Below are positions 8,169 through 15,891 of a stretch of 23,942 bases of DNA, piece by piece. The stretch is from Treponema sp. UBA7590 (lineage in GTDB: Bacteria > Spirochaetota > Spirochaetia > Treponematales > Treponemataceae). The DNA lies in NCBI GenBank assembly GCA_002478955.1, contig DLKK01000002.1, positions 12,467-36,408 on the forward strand. The letters run 5' to 3'. A program made the translations under genes and the position numbers. The notes under the pieces were generated by a model. It was not told where the DNA came from. It ran no database searches and was given only the letters and a program-made list of their open reading frames with translations. Each line of letters begins with the position of its first letter. The stretch's first letter is position 1.

Positions 8169-9872
8169 ATGAGAGTCCTATTTGTAACTTCCGAGCATCC
8201 AGGTTATCTTTTTGGCGGGCTTGGAACTTTTACCCGGGAATATGTTCGGGAACTAAGAAAATATTGCGATGTAAAATGCGTTTATTTTCATCTTTCAGAT
8301 GGAAGAATTCCGCTTCCTGATGAAAATGTTGATTACGTTTTTGCGCCTGAACAGATTTTTGACGCATTCACGCCTGAGGCCAGAATTTTGGAATCTGCGG
8401 CGAGCCTTAGAAAACAGCTGGAGCCGCTCCTTCAATCTTTTAAACCTGAAGTTATTCACTGCAATGACCGGCAGACCTATATGCCATTCAGGTTTGAAAA
8501 AAATGTCTTTTATTCTTCTCATTTGATTTTTACGGATTTGATTGCTTCAAGTTATCTTGATGATTTGTATTTTCAGGAAGTTAAAGTTGAACGTTGCGCT
8601 ATTGAAAACAGCGCGGTTGTTGCGGCTTACTCTGAATTTTCTGCAAAATGCGTTGAAAAGCACGCTGGAAATTTAAAATCAGCGGTTGTGCTTCCTCTTG
8701 GGCTTCGGACTGAAAAATTTCACAGGAATTTACGCAATGATGGAAAAATCCGCGTGTGCTACTTTGGGCGGTTTGAAAATGTCCAGAAAGGCGTGAATGA
8801 TTTTATTTATGCGGTGAACCAGCTTGGCCCTCAATTTAAAAGACGGAATTCTGTGGAATATTGCCTTTATGGGCGCGGTCAAATTGATGTTGGAATGGAT
8901 CTTTCTTTGTTTAATAAGCCTGAATTCATTGAAGGAAATGAGCTTTTTGAGGCGTATGCGAATGCGGATATTGTTGTTATGCCGAGCCATTACGAGCCTT
9001 TCGGGCTTACAGGGCTTGAGGCTATGGCATCCGGTGCTCTTTTGCTGGTTACAACAGGTCTTGGAATGGATGAATATGCGGAGCCTGGACGTAACTGCAT
9101 CGGTTTGCCCGGAAATGCCTACGAAATGGTTTCTGTGCTCAGGAATGCGATTCTGGATTTGCCCAAACTGGATTTGCTCCGTGAAAATGCCATGAGGACT
9201 GCAAGAATCTGGACTTGGAAGCGTTGTGTAAAATCTCATCTTTATTTCTATAGGCTTATTGCGCAGGGAAGGATTCCATTTATAAATATTGCCTACGAGA
9301 AAAATCAGCGAAAGATTGTCTCTGCGTACAAAAAATCAAATGATGTGGAAAAAATCTATGCTGCGGAGGAGGAACGAGTCGCGTTCTCCTGCGTTTATGG
9401 GGCTTTGCCGGATTCTGGAAAACAGAAAAAGACTCTTGTGCTTACAGGAAATTTTGTGCCGGAAGATGATATTTTCCCGGAGAATTTCAAGTTTGTTTCT
9501 GTGCTGGAAGAATCTGATGATGGAGTTGTTGTTCGCCCGGAATGTCTGCCGTTTGCGGACGGAAGTTTTGATTCTGCGATTGTCTGCGGAGCTTGGGAAT
9601 CTGTTTTGAATCCTTGCAGTTTTCTGATGGAGCTGGAGCGTGTGGCAAGAGAATCTGTGCAGATTCTGTATAAGACAGGGAAGCCACGGAACTGGCAGAC
9701 TTTTCAGATGGAAAGTGAAAAAGACTGGACGGAAATAAATCAGTCTGGCTGGAAATGTAAGATGAATTCTGGTTCTGGCGTTGAAAATTTAAAACAAACT
9801 GTTTCTTATGATTCAGTTGTTTATAGAAATCATTCTGACATTAAGGAGGTTTTGAATGAAATCATTGCTTAA
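8169..9872 (+). CDS. GT4-type glycosyltransferase fused to a methyltransferase-like tail
   Basis: A 567-residue cytoplasmic protein. Residues 1 to about 375 form a GT-B fold, family GT4: the N-terminal glycine loop FGGLGTFTREY (near 15-25), the C-terminal domain start VCYFGRFENVQKG, and the nucleotide-sugar-binding EPFGLTGLE with the E-x7-E pair at E276/E284. Residues about 418-510 resemble the middle of a class I SAM methyltransferase (CLPFADGSFDSAIVCG at 459-474, then LNPCSFLMELERVARES), but the usual glycine-rich SAM loop is replaced by LVLTGNFVPED, so this part may not bind SAM. AGAGG lies upstream of the ATG. The last 17 nt overlap the start of a Ser/Gly-rich peptide gene, whose ribosome site lies inside this gene. 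That coupling suggests the enzyme O-glycosylates the peptide's serines before export. The donor sugar is unknown. A role in polysaccharide synthesis is the alternative. Confidence 0.82.
   Translation: MRVLFVTSEHPGYLFGGLGTFTREYVRELRKYCDVKCVYFHLSDGRIPLPDENVDYVFAPEQIFDAFTPEARILESAASLRKQLEPLLQSFKPEVIHCNDRQTYMPFRFEKNVFYSSHLIFTDLIASSYLDDLYFQEVKVERCAIENSAVVAAYSEFSAKCVEKHAGNLKSAVVLPLGLRTEKFHRNLRNDGKIRVCYFGRFENVQKGVNDFIYAVNQLGPQFKRRNSVEYCLYGRGQIDVGMDLSLFNKPEFIEGNELFEAYANADIVVMPSHYEPFGLTGLEAMASGALLLVTTGLGMDEYAEPGRNCIGLPGNAYEMVSVLRNAILDLPKLDLLRENAMRTARIWTWKRCVKSHLYFYRLIAQGRIPFINIAYEKNQRKIVSAYKKSNDVEKIYAAEEERVAFSCVYGALPDSGKQKKTLVLTGNFVPEDDIFPENFKFVSVLEESDDGVVVRPECLPFADGSFDSAIVCGAWESVLNPCSFLMELERVARESVQILYKTGKPRNWQTFQMESEKDWTEINQSGWKCKMNSGSGVENLKQTVSYDSVVYRNHSDIKEVLNEIIA
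9843..9849 (+). promoter_or_regulatory. Strong ribosome site for the secreted-peptide gene
   Basis: AAGGAGG, 6 nt before the ATG at 9856, is the strongest Shine-Dalgarno in the operon and lies inside the glycosyltransferase coding sequence. It indicates high expression of the peptide relative to the enzyme and fixes the peptide start. Confidence 0.85.
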
Positions 9873-10197
9873 GCAGCACGATGAGCTGACAAAAAACGAT
9901 CTTTTGAAGATTAATGGTGGCTATGGCGGTTCTAGCGGCGGAGGTTCCGGAAGAGGATATAGCGGCTCTTCTGGAGGAAGTTCAAGTTCTTCTGGAAGTT
10001 CTGCGTCTGGTCGTTATTATTCCAGTGGAAGTTACAGCGCGGCTAGCGGTTGCACTTCAAATCGCATAAGCTACAGTTCTTCCAGCAGCGGTGGAGCGAC
10101 ATCAACTCGGTTTGATTATGGAAAGCTTTCTGCTAAGAGCTCGGACGGTTTTGTTTGTGCTTTACCGTTTGCTCCTACTCATCGTTTTAAGTTTTAG
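9856..10197 (+). CDS. Ser/Gly-rich secreted peptide precursor with double-glycine leader
   Basis: A 113-residue precursor. Residues 1-22 are a classic double-glycine leader: LTKNDLLKINGG (11-22) matches the LSxxELxxIxGG consensus with L at -12, D at -8, L at -7, I at -4 and GG at -2/-1. Cleavage would give a 91-residue product. In that product I count 30 Ser, 18 Gly, 7 Tyr, 4 Thr, two Cys (C66, C101), eight Lys/Arg and only two Asp, so it is cationic and low in complexity up to about residue 84. The last part (CALPFAPTHRFKF) is hydrophobic and aromatic. The two Cys could form one disulfide. It sits between the glycosyltransferase (17-nt overlap) and the C39 exporter (10-nt gap). No separate immunity gene is visible, so a bacteriocin role is possible but not shown; a surface or matrix glycopeptide is equally open. 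I do not recognise a named family. Confidence 0.85.
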   Translation: MKSLLKQHDELTKNDLLKINGGYGGSSGGGSGRGYSGSSGGSSSSSGSSASGRYYSSGSYSAASGCTSNRISYSSSSSGGATSTRFDYGKLSAKSSDGFVCALPFAPTHRFKF

Positions 10198-10207
10198 GTT
10201 TTGATTT

Positions 10208-12355
10208 ATGAAAAAGTATGTTCTGGTAAAACAACATGATGAGACTGATTGTGGAGCAGCTTGTCTTGCGAGTATTGCTAAATATTATGGAAAGAGAATT
10301 TCGATAAGCAGGATAAGGTATTTTTCAGGAACGGATTGTTTTGGTACAAGTGGATTCGGGCTTGTTAAAGGTGCTGCTGCGTTGGGAATGTCTTGCCGTG
10401 GGATTCTTAGCAATGAGAAGAAGCTGGAGAATGTTCCGTTTCCGGTTATATGTCATGTGAAAAAAGACGTCATTGATCATTATGTGGTTGTCTATGGCAG
10501 AAAAGGAAATAAAGTCATTGTGGCGGATCCTGATGATGGAATAAACTGCGTTGATTGGAATTCGTTCTGCAAGAAATGGAGCGGCGTTTATTTTATTGTT
10601 GAGCCAGAACAGAAATTTCAACGCACTAAGGAAACTAAAGGTTTATTGGCAAGATTTGCATATCTTCTTAATCCTCATAAAAAAAGTATTATCGAATGTT
10701 TTGTTGCCGGTTTGCTCTTAAGTTTTCTTGGTGCTGCTTCCGCGTTTTATTTCAGATTTCTGATAGATGATGTTCTGTATTCCGGACTGAAGAATACGCT
10801 TGCATTGTGCTCGTTTGCATATCTTTTTGTGATTTTGTTTCAGGTGCTTACGGAATTTTCAAGAAATCAGCTTATGAATTTTCTTAGCAACAAGATTGAT
10901 TTGGTTTTAGTGAACGATTATTTCAGCCATATTCTTCATCTTCCTATGAATTTTTTTACGAGCCGAAAGACTGGGGAAATTATTTCGCGGATTGGCGATA
11001 CGGTTACGGTTAGGCAGACAATTTCTAGCATGACTTTGTCGGTAGTGATTGATTCTTGTATGCTGATTTTTGGCGGAATTTTTTTGTTTGCCTTTGGTGC
11101 GGAACTTTTATGGGTTTCAATGATTCCTGTTGTTGTGTCTGCGGTTATTGTCTGGCTTTTTGTAAAACCTTTCAGAAAAAAACTGAAACTTCAGTCTGTT
11201 CTTGAGGCGGAAAAGCAGGCTGTGCTTGTGGAAAGCGTTAATGGAATTGGAACTGTAAAGGCGCTGGCGGCGGAAAAAGAAGCTTCGAGGAGATTGGAGG
11301 AAAAACTTTCAACTTGTGTCAGGAAAAGTATTTCTTTGGGAACAATGGCGAATTGCGAGAATGCGCTTCAGAATCTTGTTTCAAGTGCCGGTACTCTGGC
11401 GATTTATTGGATTGGAAGCCTTCTGATTTTTAAGGGTTCGATGTCTTTGGGGCAACTTATATCATTTGTGACTTTGTCAGGATATTTTCTTGGTCCTTTG
11501 GCGCGGCTTTTGACTTTGCAGGAAAGCATTCAGCAGGCGGTTATTGCTTCTGACAGGTTGAGTGAAGTTCTTGATATGCCCGAGGAAAGCGAAAATGAAA
11601 CTGAATTGACAAAGATTGACACGATAAAAGGCGATATTTGCGTTGATAAGATTTCTTTTTCGTATGGAACACGCGGAACTGCGTTGAAAGATGTGAGCCT
11701 AAATATCAAGGCTGGAGAACATGTGGCTTTTGTTGGTGCAAGCGGCTCTGGAAAATCTACAATGACAAAACTTCTTATGAAATTTTATCAGATTGATTCG
11801 GGAAATATTTCTGTTGATGGTTTTGACTTGTCGGATGTTGATACAGCTTCTTATCGGAATTGTATTGGCTACGTACCGCAGGAGTCGTTGTTGTTCAGTG
11901 GTTCTGTTGCGGAGAATATTCAATGGGGAAACGGAGGATATTCGATGGCGGAAATTGTTCAGGCGGCAAAAGAAGCTCAGGCACACGAGTTTATTTCAAG
12001 GTTGGATTACAGATACAAGACTACGGTTGGTGAACGGGGAGCTTCGTTGTCTGGTGGAGAACGTCAGCGGATTGCACTTGCGCGGGTTCTTCTTCGAAAA
12101 CCGAAACTGATGATTTTGGATGAGGCGACGGCTAGTTTGGATAGTATTTCAGAACGTGGAATTATGAATACAATTGATAAATGTTGTGCTGAATGCACTA
12201 TGATCATAGTGGCGCATAGGCTTTCTACCATTAAAAATTGTGGAAAAATATTTGTTTTTGATAATGGTTCTATTGTTGAGTCTGGAAATCACGAGGAACT
12301 GCTTGCGCGGAAAGGCAAATATCATCAGATGTGGACAGCCCAGAATGAGATTTAG
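10208..12355 (+). CDS. C39 peptidase-containing ABC exporter
   Basis: A 715-residue bacteriocin-type exporter with three domains. The N-terminal C39 cysteine protease (about 1-130) has QHDETDCGAACL, with Gln9 for the oxyanion hole, catalytic Cys15, His91 (DHYVVVYG) and Asp107 (ADPDDG). A six-helix membrane domain follows (about 155-440). The ATPase domain has Walker A GASGSGKST (510-518), signature LSGGERQ (614-620), Walker B LMILDEA (634-640) and switch His670 in VAHRLS. All catalytic residues are intact. It would cut the leader of the preceding peptide after Gly-Gly and pump the product across the inner membrane. It starts 10 nt after the peptide stop with only a weak ribosome site, consistent with coupling. 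HlyD and TolC-type genes follow directly. Confidence 0.95.
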   Translation: MKKYVLVKQHDETDCGAACLASIAKYYGKRISISRIRYFSGTDCFGTSGFGLVKGAAALGMSCRGILSNEKKLENVPFPVICHVKKDVIDHYVVVYGRKGNKVIVADPDDGINCVDWNSFCKKWSGVYFIVEPEQKFQRTKETKGLLARFAYLLNPHKKSIIECFVAGLLLSFLGAASAFYFRFLIDDVLYSGLKNTLALCSFAYLFVILFQVLTEFSRNQLMNFLSNKIDLVLVNDYFSHILHLPMNFFTSRKTGEIISRIGDTVTVRQTISSMTLSVVIDSCMLIFGGIFLFAFGAELLWVSMIPVVVSAVIVWLFVKPFRKKLKLQSVLEAEKQAVLVESVNGIGTVKALAAEKEASRRLEEKLSTCVRKSISLGTMANCENALQNLVSSAGTLAIYWIGSLLIFKGSMSLGQLISFVTLSGYFLGPLARLLTLQESIQQAVIASDRLSEVLDMPEESENETELTKIDTIKGDICVDKISFSYGTRGTALKDVSLNIKAGEHVAFVGASGSGKSTMTKLLMKFYQIDSGNISVDGFDLSDVDTASYRNCIGYVPQESLLFSGSVAENIQWGNGGYSMAEIVQAAKEAQAHEFISRLDYRYKTTVGERGASLSGGERQRIALARVLLRKPKLMILDEATASLDSISERGIMNTIDKCCAECTMIIVAHRLSTIKNCGKIFVFDNGSIVESGNHEELLARKGKYHQMWTAQNEI

Positions 12356-12373
12356 GTCAGAGGTTTTTAGTTT

Positions 12374-13525
12374 ATGAGAAGATTTGTTGTTTACCCGGAT
12401 TATATGCTGGATGATATGAGTCAGGTTCTTTGTAGGGAAGAGCCGTGGTATCTTCATTCTGTTATCTGGATTGTATGTGGAATTATTGCCGGAATTGCAT
12501 GTTTTGTCTGTTTTGGGAAAATTGATGATGTTGTAAAAGCGGATGGAATTGTAAGGCCTGTTATGAATATTTCTACAGTCAGCAATATTACTTCCGGAGA
12601 AATTGAATTTCTTTTTTATAAACCCGGAGATTTTGTAAAGTCGGGAGATAAATTGCTTTCTATAAAAAGCGACAGTCTTTTGGCCCAGAAAAAATCTGTT
12701 GAACTTCAGCTTAAGGAAAATTTTGGGAAATTGAAGGGATTGAGCGTTCTTTTGGATGGATATGAAAATAATCTTGAAAAAATAGAAACGGATAATAGCA
12801 CTGTTCGGGCTAGATTCGAGTCTTTTGTTGCGGAAAGAAAACTTTTGAATGCGAGAAGCCATAGGACAAAGGAGTTGCTTTCTGAGGAAATGGGGCTTCC
12901 TGAAAGTTCGACGACTGCCAGTGAAATTGAAAAAAAGCGATACGAATATTCGATTGCGGTCATGGAATATGAGCAGTTTTGTGCGGATTTTTATAGCTCG
13001 GTGAAACAGGAAATAGATGCGTTGAAACTTGAAAAAGAGGAATTACAAAAACAAGCTGTACAGGTTAAAGAAGCGCTGAAAAATCTTGTGTTGATTTCTC
13101 CGGTGGATGGTTTTGTCCAGGAAAAATCTTCGTTGAATGTGGGAGATTATCTTTTTGCTGATCAGCAAGTTTTGAATATTGTTCCTTCAGCGGATAAGAA
13201 TTGCAGGATTGAACTTCATGTTCCGGCGGAAAGTATGGGAAAATTGGAAAAAGGACAGCAGGTAAAGCTCAGGTTTCCGGCTTTTCCATATTCTGAATTC
13301 AAGGGAATTAATGGCGAATTGAGTGTGATTCAGCCCGATTCTGAAGTTTCTGATTCAGGATTTCTGTATTTTACTGTTTATGCTTCGGCAGATTCAATGG
13401 AATTAAAAGATAAAAGAGGTTTGTGTTATCAGATAAAACCCGGTTTTGAAGTGAATGCACGGATTGTTCTGGAAAATCAGACATTATTATATTTTCTTTT
13501 GAAAAAATTGGATTTTACAGTATGA
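12374..13525 (+). CDS. HlyD-family periplasmic adaptor of the peptide exporter
   Basis: A 383-residue membrane-fusion protein. It has a short cytoplasmic N-terminus, one membrane helix (about 28-47, WIVCGIIAGIACFVCFG), the first half of a lipoyl-like domain (VSNITSGEIEFLFYKPGD, then SGDKLLSI), a long charged coiled-coil hairpin (about 105-240, including EIDALKLEKEELQKQ), the second lipoyl half (LISPVDGFVQEKSSLNVGD), and a beta-barrel region. This is the normal HlyD layout in bacteriocin and type I secretion systems. It would link the ABC exporter to the outer-membrane channel. AGAGG (12359-12363) precedes the ATG by 10 nt. Its TGA overlaps the next ATG (ATGA). Confidence 0.92.
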   Translation: MRRFVVYPDYMLDDMSQVLCREEPWYLHSVIWIVCGIIAGIACFVCFGKIDDVVKADGIVRPVMNISTVSNITSGEIEFLFYKPGDFVKSGDKLLSIKSDSLLAQKKSVELQLKENFGKLKGLSVLLDGYENNLEKIETDNSTVRARFESFVAERKLLNARSHRTKELLSEEMGLPESSTTASEIEKKRYEYSIAVMEYEQFCADFYSSVKQEIDALKLEKEELQKQAVQVKEALKNLVLISPVDGFVQEKSSLNVGDYLFADQQVLNIVPSADKNCRIELHVPAESMGKLEKGQQVKLRFPAFPYSEFKGINGELSVIQPDSEVSDSGFLYFTVYASADSMELKDKRGLCYQIKPGFEVNARIVLENQTLLYFLLKKLDFTV

Positions 13526-14847
13526 AAAAAATCTTTTTTTTGTTTACAAGTTTTTTCAGTGTATTTTTTGTTTCTGGACTTTCTCTTGAGGAATTTTCGT
13601 TTTTCGATTTGAATTTTTTTCAGATTGCCAAGCTTAATCAGGCTATTGTGTCGCTTGATGCAAAAAAATATAAAAATTTTTATGTGCCGAAAATGTATTT
13701 TAATGCAGACGGAAATATTTCAGGCGATATGACTGATGGCTGGAAAAGCGTTTTTGCTTCTCCGGTTATCAGTTTTTCCCAGGAATTGCCGTCGCTGGCT
13801 TCAATTTCTTGTGAAACTGGATATAATTTGCTTTTCAGTGAGAGTGAATTTGCCATGGCAAATTCTTTTTCTCATTCATTATCGTTGAAGATGCCGCTCT
13901 CATTCAACAAGACTGTTTTTGGGACATTCAATGATTTTGCAAAAAATTATTACCGCAAAAAAAATTATCTTGCAACCTTGAATTTTTCCAACGCAGTTTC
14001 AGCAGGAACCAAGGATTTTATTTCTGCGACCGGAAATGTGCTTTATTATCGAAATTTGATTTTTCTGAATAAAAAACGGCTTGCTTTTTACGAGAAACTC
14101 AATCAGGATTACGAAAAACTTTTTGCGCTGGGAAAAATCACCAGCATTGAACTGAATGAACAGTTTTCAAAATATCGGGATTTAATCAACGGGCTGCAAA
14201 ATTGCAGAGTTTCGCTTGTTTCATCTGAGCAAAAAATTTTTGAGCTTGGAGGAATTCTTCCAGGTGAAGAAATTTCCTTTGAAAATTTTGTTGAATTTTG
14301 TGAAGAATTGTTCGCCGCCAGAAAAGAAACTTTTTCCGCGGATGAAGCCGAATATCTTCAGGTTGAAACGGAGCGTCTGAAAAATGCAGTTTCCTACAAA
14401 TCTTCGTTAAGTTTTTTGTCGGCAGCTTTTTCTGTTTCAACTGGATATGCGCAGGACGATTTTCCTTCTTTAAAAAATGCCGACTGGTCGTTCAGTGTCG
14501 GGATGAAAATTCCATGTTTTCCTGATGTCTTGAATATTTCCGAAATGAATAAATATGCATTGACTGATAAATTATATCAACTTGAAAAGGCAAAAATTCT
14601 TAAGCGTCAGGAATATTCAAGCAAAAACAGGATAGCTTCGTTGAAATTATATGAAGAATCTGTCCGCTCAATGGAAGATTCCTTGGCTCTTGAAGAAAAA
14701 CGCGTGGAATCTTATAAGCGGCTTATGTTGGCAGGAAGGCTTTCGGAGGCGGATTTTCTTTATCAAAAAGACGAGGTCGAATTTGCGAGATTAAATTTGC
14801 TTTTCTCAAGATTTCAGCTTATTGTGCTAAAGGCAAGTTTTTACTGA
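13522..14847 (+). CDS. TolC-like outer-membrane efflux protein of the peptide exporter
   Basis: A 441-residue protein with a signal peptide (MKKIFFLFTSFFSVFFVSG) followed by the alternating strand and long-helix layout of the outer-membrane efflux family. The two long helical stretches are visible around residues 185-245 (NKKRLAFYEKLNQDYEKLFA, then ITSIELNEQFSKYRD) and 370-435 (LYEESVRSMEDSLALEEKR, then GRLSEADFLYQKDEVEFARL), the expected repeat of a TolC protomer. Overall similarity is weak, so the call leans on architecture and on its place directly after the HlyD gene with a 4-nt ATGA overlap. It would complete a three-part channel to the cell surface. No clear terminator follows in the 116 bp before argR. 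Confidence 0.82.
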   Translation: MKKIFFLFTSFFSVFFVSGLSLEEFSFFDLNFFQIAKLNQAIVSLDAKKYKNFYVPKMYFNADGNISGDMTDGWKSVFASPVISFSQELPSLASISCETGYNLLFSESEFAMANSFSHSLSLKMPLSFNKTVFGTFNDFAKNYYRKKNYLATLNFSNAVSAGTKDFISATGNVLYYRNLIFLNKKRLAFYEKLNQDYEKLFALGKITSIELNEQFSKYRDLINGLQNCRVSLVSSEQKIFELGGILPGEEISFENFVEFCEELFAARKETFSADEAEYLQVETERLKNAVSYKSSLSFLSAAFSVSTGYAQDDFPSLKNADWSFSVGMKIPCFPDVLNISEMNKYALTDKLYQLEKAKILKRQEYSSKNRIASLKLYEESVRSMEDSLALEEKRVESYKRLMLAGRLSEADFLYQKDEVEFARLNLLFSRFQLIVLKASFY

Positions 14848-14899
14848 TTCTGTAGGCAGCTGGCGGATAAAATTATGATTTCTGGTATATTTGCTGTCA

Positions 14900-14928
14900 T
14901 TGCGTTAATATGAATATTTATTTATAAT
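14900..14928 (+). promoter_or_regulatory. argR promoter
   Basis: TTGCGT (14900-14905), a 17-bp spacer and a perfect TATAAT (14923-14928) precede the argR GTG by 35 nt, with AGAGG at 14954-14958 as the ribosome site. Two ARG-box-like operators overlap and follow the -10. Confidence 0.6.
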
Positions 14929-14946
14929 ATTGTATAAATATACGCT
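14909..14946 (+). promoter_or_regulatory. Tandem ARG-box operators over the argR promoter
   Basis: Box 1 (14909-14926) matches the ArgR operator consensus WNTGAATWWWWATTCANW at all positions but one. Box 2 (14929-14946) has three mismatches. The 2-bp gap is close to the spacing of paired ARG boxes bound by an ArgR hexamer. Box 1 covers most of the spacer and the start of the -10, so binding should block transcription: probable autorepression by arginine. Confidence 0.6.
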
Positions 14947-14963
14947 GATAAAAAGAGGCAAAT

Positions 14964-15434
14964 GTGAAGGAACGTCTTAGTCGGTTAAAAACAATCAGAA
15001 AACTCATAAAAAATTACCGCATTGAAAGTCAGGATTCACTTCTTGCCTATCTTGAGAAAGAAGGTTTTGAGGTTACTCAGGCGACTCTTTCCCGCGATCT
15101 GAAACTTCTGAAAGTCGGAAAAATTGCTGACGGCAATACTGGTTATGTTTATACTCTGCCGGGCGATGATGAACGTCAAGAATCAGAGATGATTTATGTT
15201 CAAGATTTTTTACGCGGATATGTCAGCATTGATTGGAGCGGAAATATTGTTGTCATAAAAACCTTTCCGGGGCATGCGAATACAGTTTCAAACGCGCTTG
15301 ACAATATGAATATGGATGAAATTCTTGGAACTGTTGCTGGTGATAATTGTCTTTTTGCGTGCCTTCGGGAAGGCGTTACCGGCGATCAGTTTATGTCTGA
15401 ATTAAAACGAAGAATTCCTGAGATAGAAGAGTAG
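14964..15434 (+). CDS. argR: Arginine repressor ArgR/AhrC
   Basis: A 156-residue protein of normal ArgR length. The N-terminal winged helix-turn-helix includes SQDSLLAYLEKEGFEVTQAT and the recognition stretch ATLSRDLKLL (39-48). The C-terminal arginine-binding, hexamer-forming domain has GHANTVSNALD and ILGTVAGDNCLF, close to the GTIAGDDT motif of the family. It senses L-arginine and controls arginine synthesis and breakdown genes. The start is GTG, 5 nt after AGAGG; no in-frame ATG fits as well. queD follows after 3 nt and is very likely co-transcribed. Confidence 0.95.
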   Translation: MKERLSRLKTIRKLIKNYRIESQDSLLAYLEKEGFEVTQATLSRDLKLLKVGKIADGNTGYVYTLPGDDERQESEMIYVQDFLRGYVSIDWSGNIVVIKTFPGHANTVSNALDNMNMDEILGTVAGDNCLFACLREGVTGDQFMSELKRRIPEIEE

Positions 15435-15437
15435 AAT

Positions 15438-15839
15438 ATGTATGAAGTTAGAGTAACTGCCGATTTTGCGGCGGCACATTTTTTGCGTGATTATAATGGA
15501 AAGTGTGAAAATCTTCATGGACACAATTATAAGGTTTATGCGCATGTCCGTGGTGAAAAACTAAACGAAGGCGGAATGCTGATGGATTTTTCAGCGTTGA
15601 AAAAAGCTCTCCGCGAAGTATGCAAAAATCTTGACCACACGAATTTGAATGATATGTCGGTGTTTGAGCAGAATCCAAGCGCAGAACGGATTGCAACTTA
15701 TATTTTTGACCAGATTATCGGGCTTGTTAAAAAAGAAAATATTGATCTTTCATATATGCCAGGAAAAAAAGAACCTTGGCTTTGGGCTGTGGATGTTTTT
15801 GAAACAGAAACAAGTCGTGCCCGTTATTCAGTTTGCTGA
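15438..15839 (+). CDS. queD: 6-carboxytetrahydropterin synthase (QueD/PTPS family)
   Basis: A 133-residue protein with all main residues of the 6-pyruvoyl-tetrahydropterin synthase fold: zinc ligands His14 (AAAHFL), His27 and His29 (NLHGHNY), catalytic Cys23 in GKCENLHGH, and the DHTNLND segment with Asp66/His67. A substrate-anchoring Glu is likely in VFETETS near the C-terminus. The CxxxHGH spacing fits QueD, which makes 6-carboxytetrahydropterin from dihydroneopterin triphosphate for queuosine and other 7-deazaguanine modifications. queC and queE are not in the window. It lies 3 nt after argR. Confidence 0.9.
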   Translation: MYEVRVTADFAAAHFLRDYNGKCENLHGHNYKVYAHVRGEKLNEGGMLMDFSALKKALREVCKNLDHTNLNDMSVFEQNPSAERIATYIFDQIIGLVKKENIDLSYMPGKKEPWLWAVDVFETETSRARYSVC

Positions 15840-15854
15840 AATTCTGTCCGAAAA

Positions 15855-15885
15855 TCCTTCCCGGCACAAGTTTTGCCGGGAAGGA
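15855..15885 (-). terminator. Hairpin terminator of the his-thioesterase operon
   Basis: A perfect 12-bp stem (TCCTTCCCGGCA at 15855-15866 with its complement at 15874-15885) sits between convergent queD and the thioesterase gene. The minus strand continues into TTTT, so it suits the minus-strand operon best. On the plus strand the tail is A-rich, so it would be weaker for queD. Confidence 0.65.
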
Positions 15886-15891
15886 AAATAA

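Noticed and set aside
8730..9239. 169-codon open frame antisense to the glycosyltransferase
   Set aside because: It mirrors the GT4 domain, where catalytic motifs are on the plus strand; no features of its own.
9940..10120. Possible DNA tandem repeat or CRISPR-like array in the Ser/Gly-rich region
   Set aside because: Repeats exist only at the amino-acid level. Codons vary freely and no fixed unit or spacer pattern is present.
12149..12862. 237-codon open frame antisense to the ABC exporter end and the HlyD gene
   Set aside because: It overlaps two certain genes on the other strand and its composition (Phe, Asn, Ile, Lys) is that of an antisense shadow.
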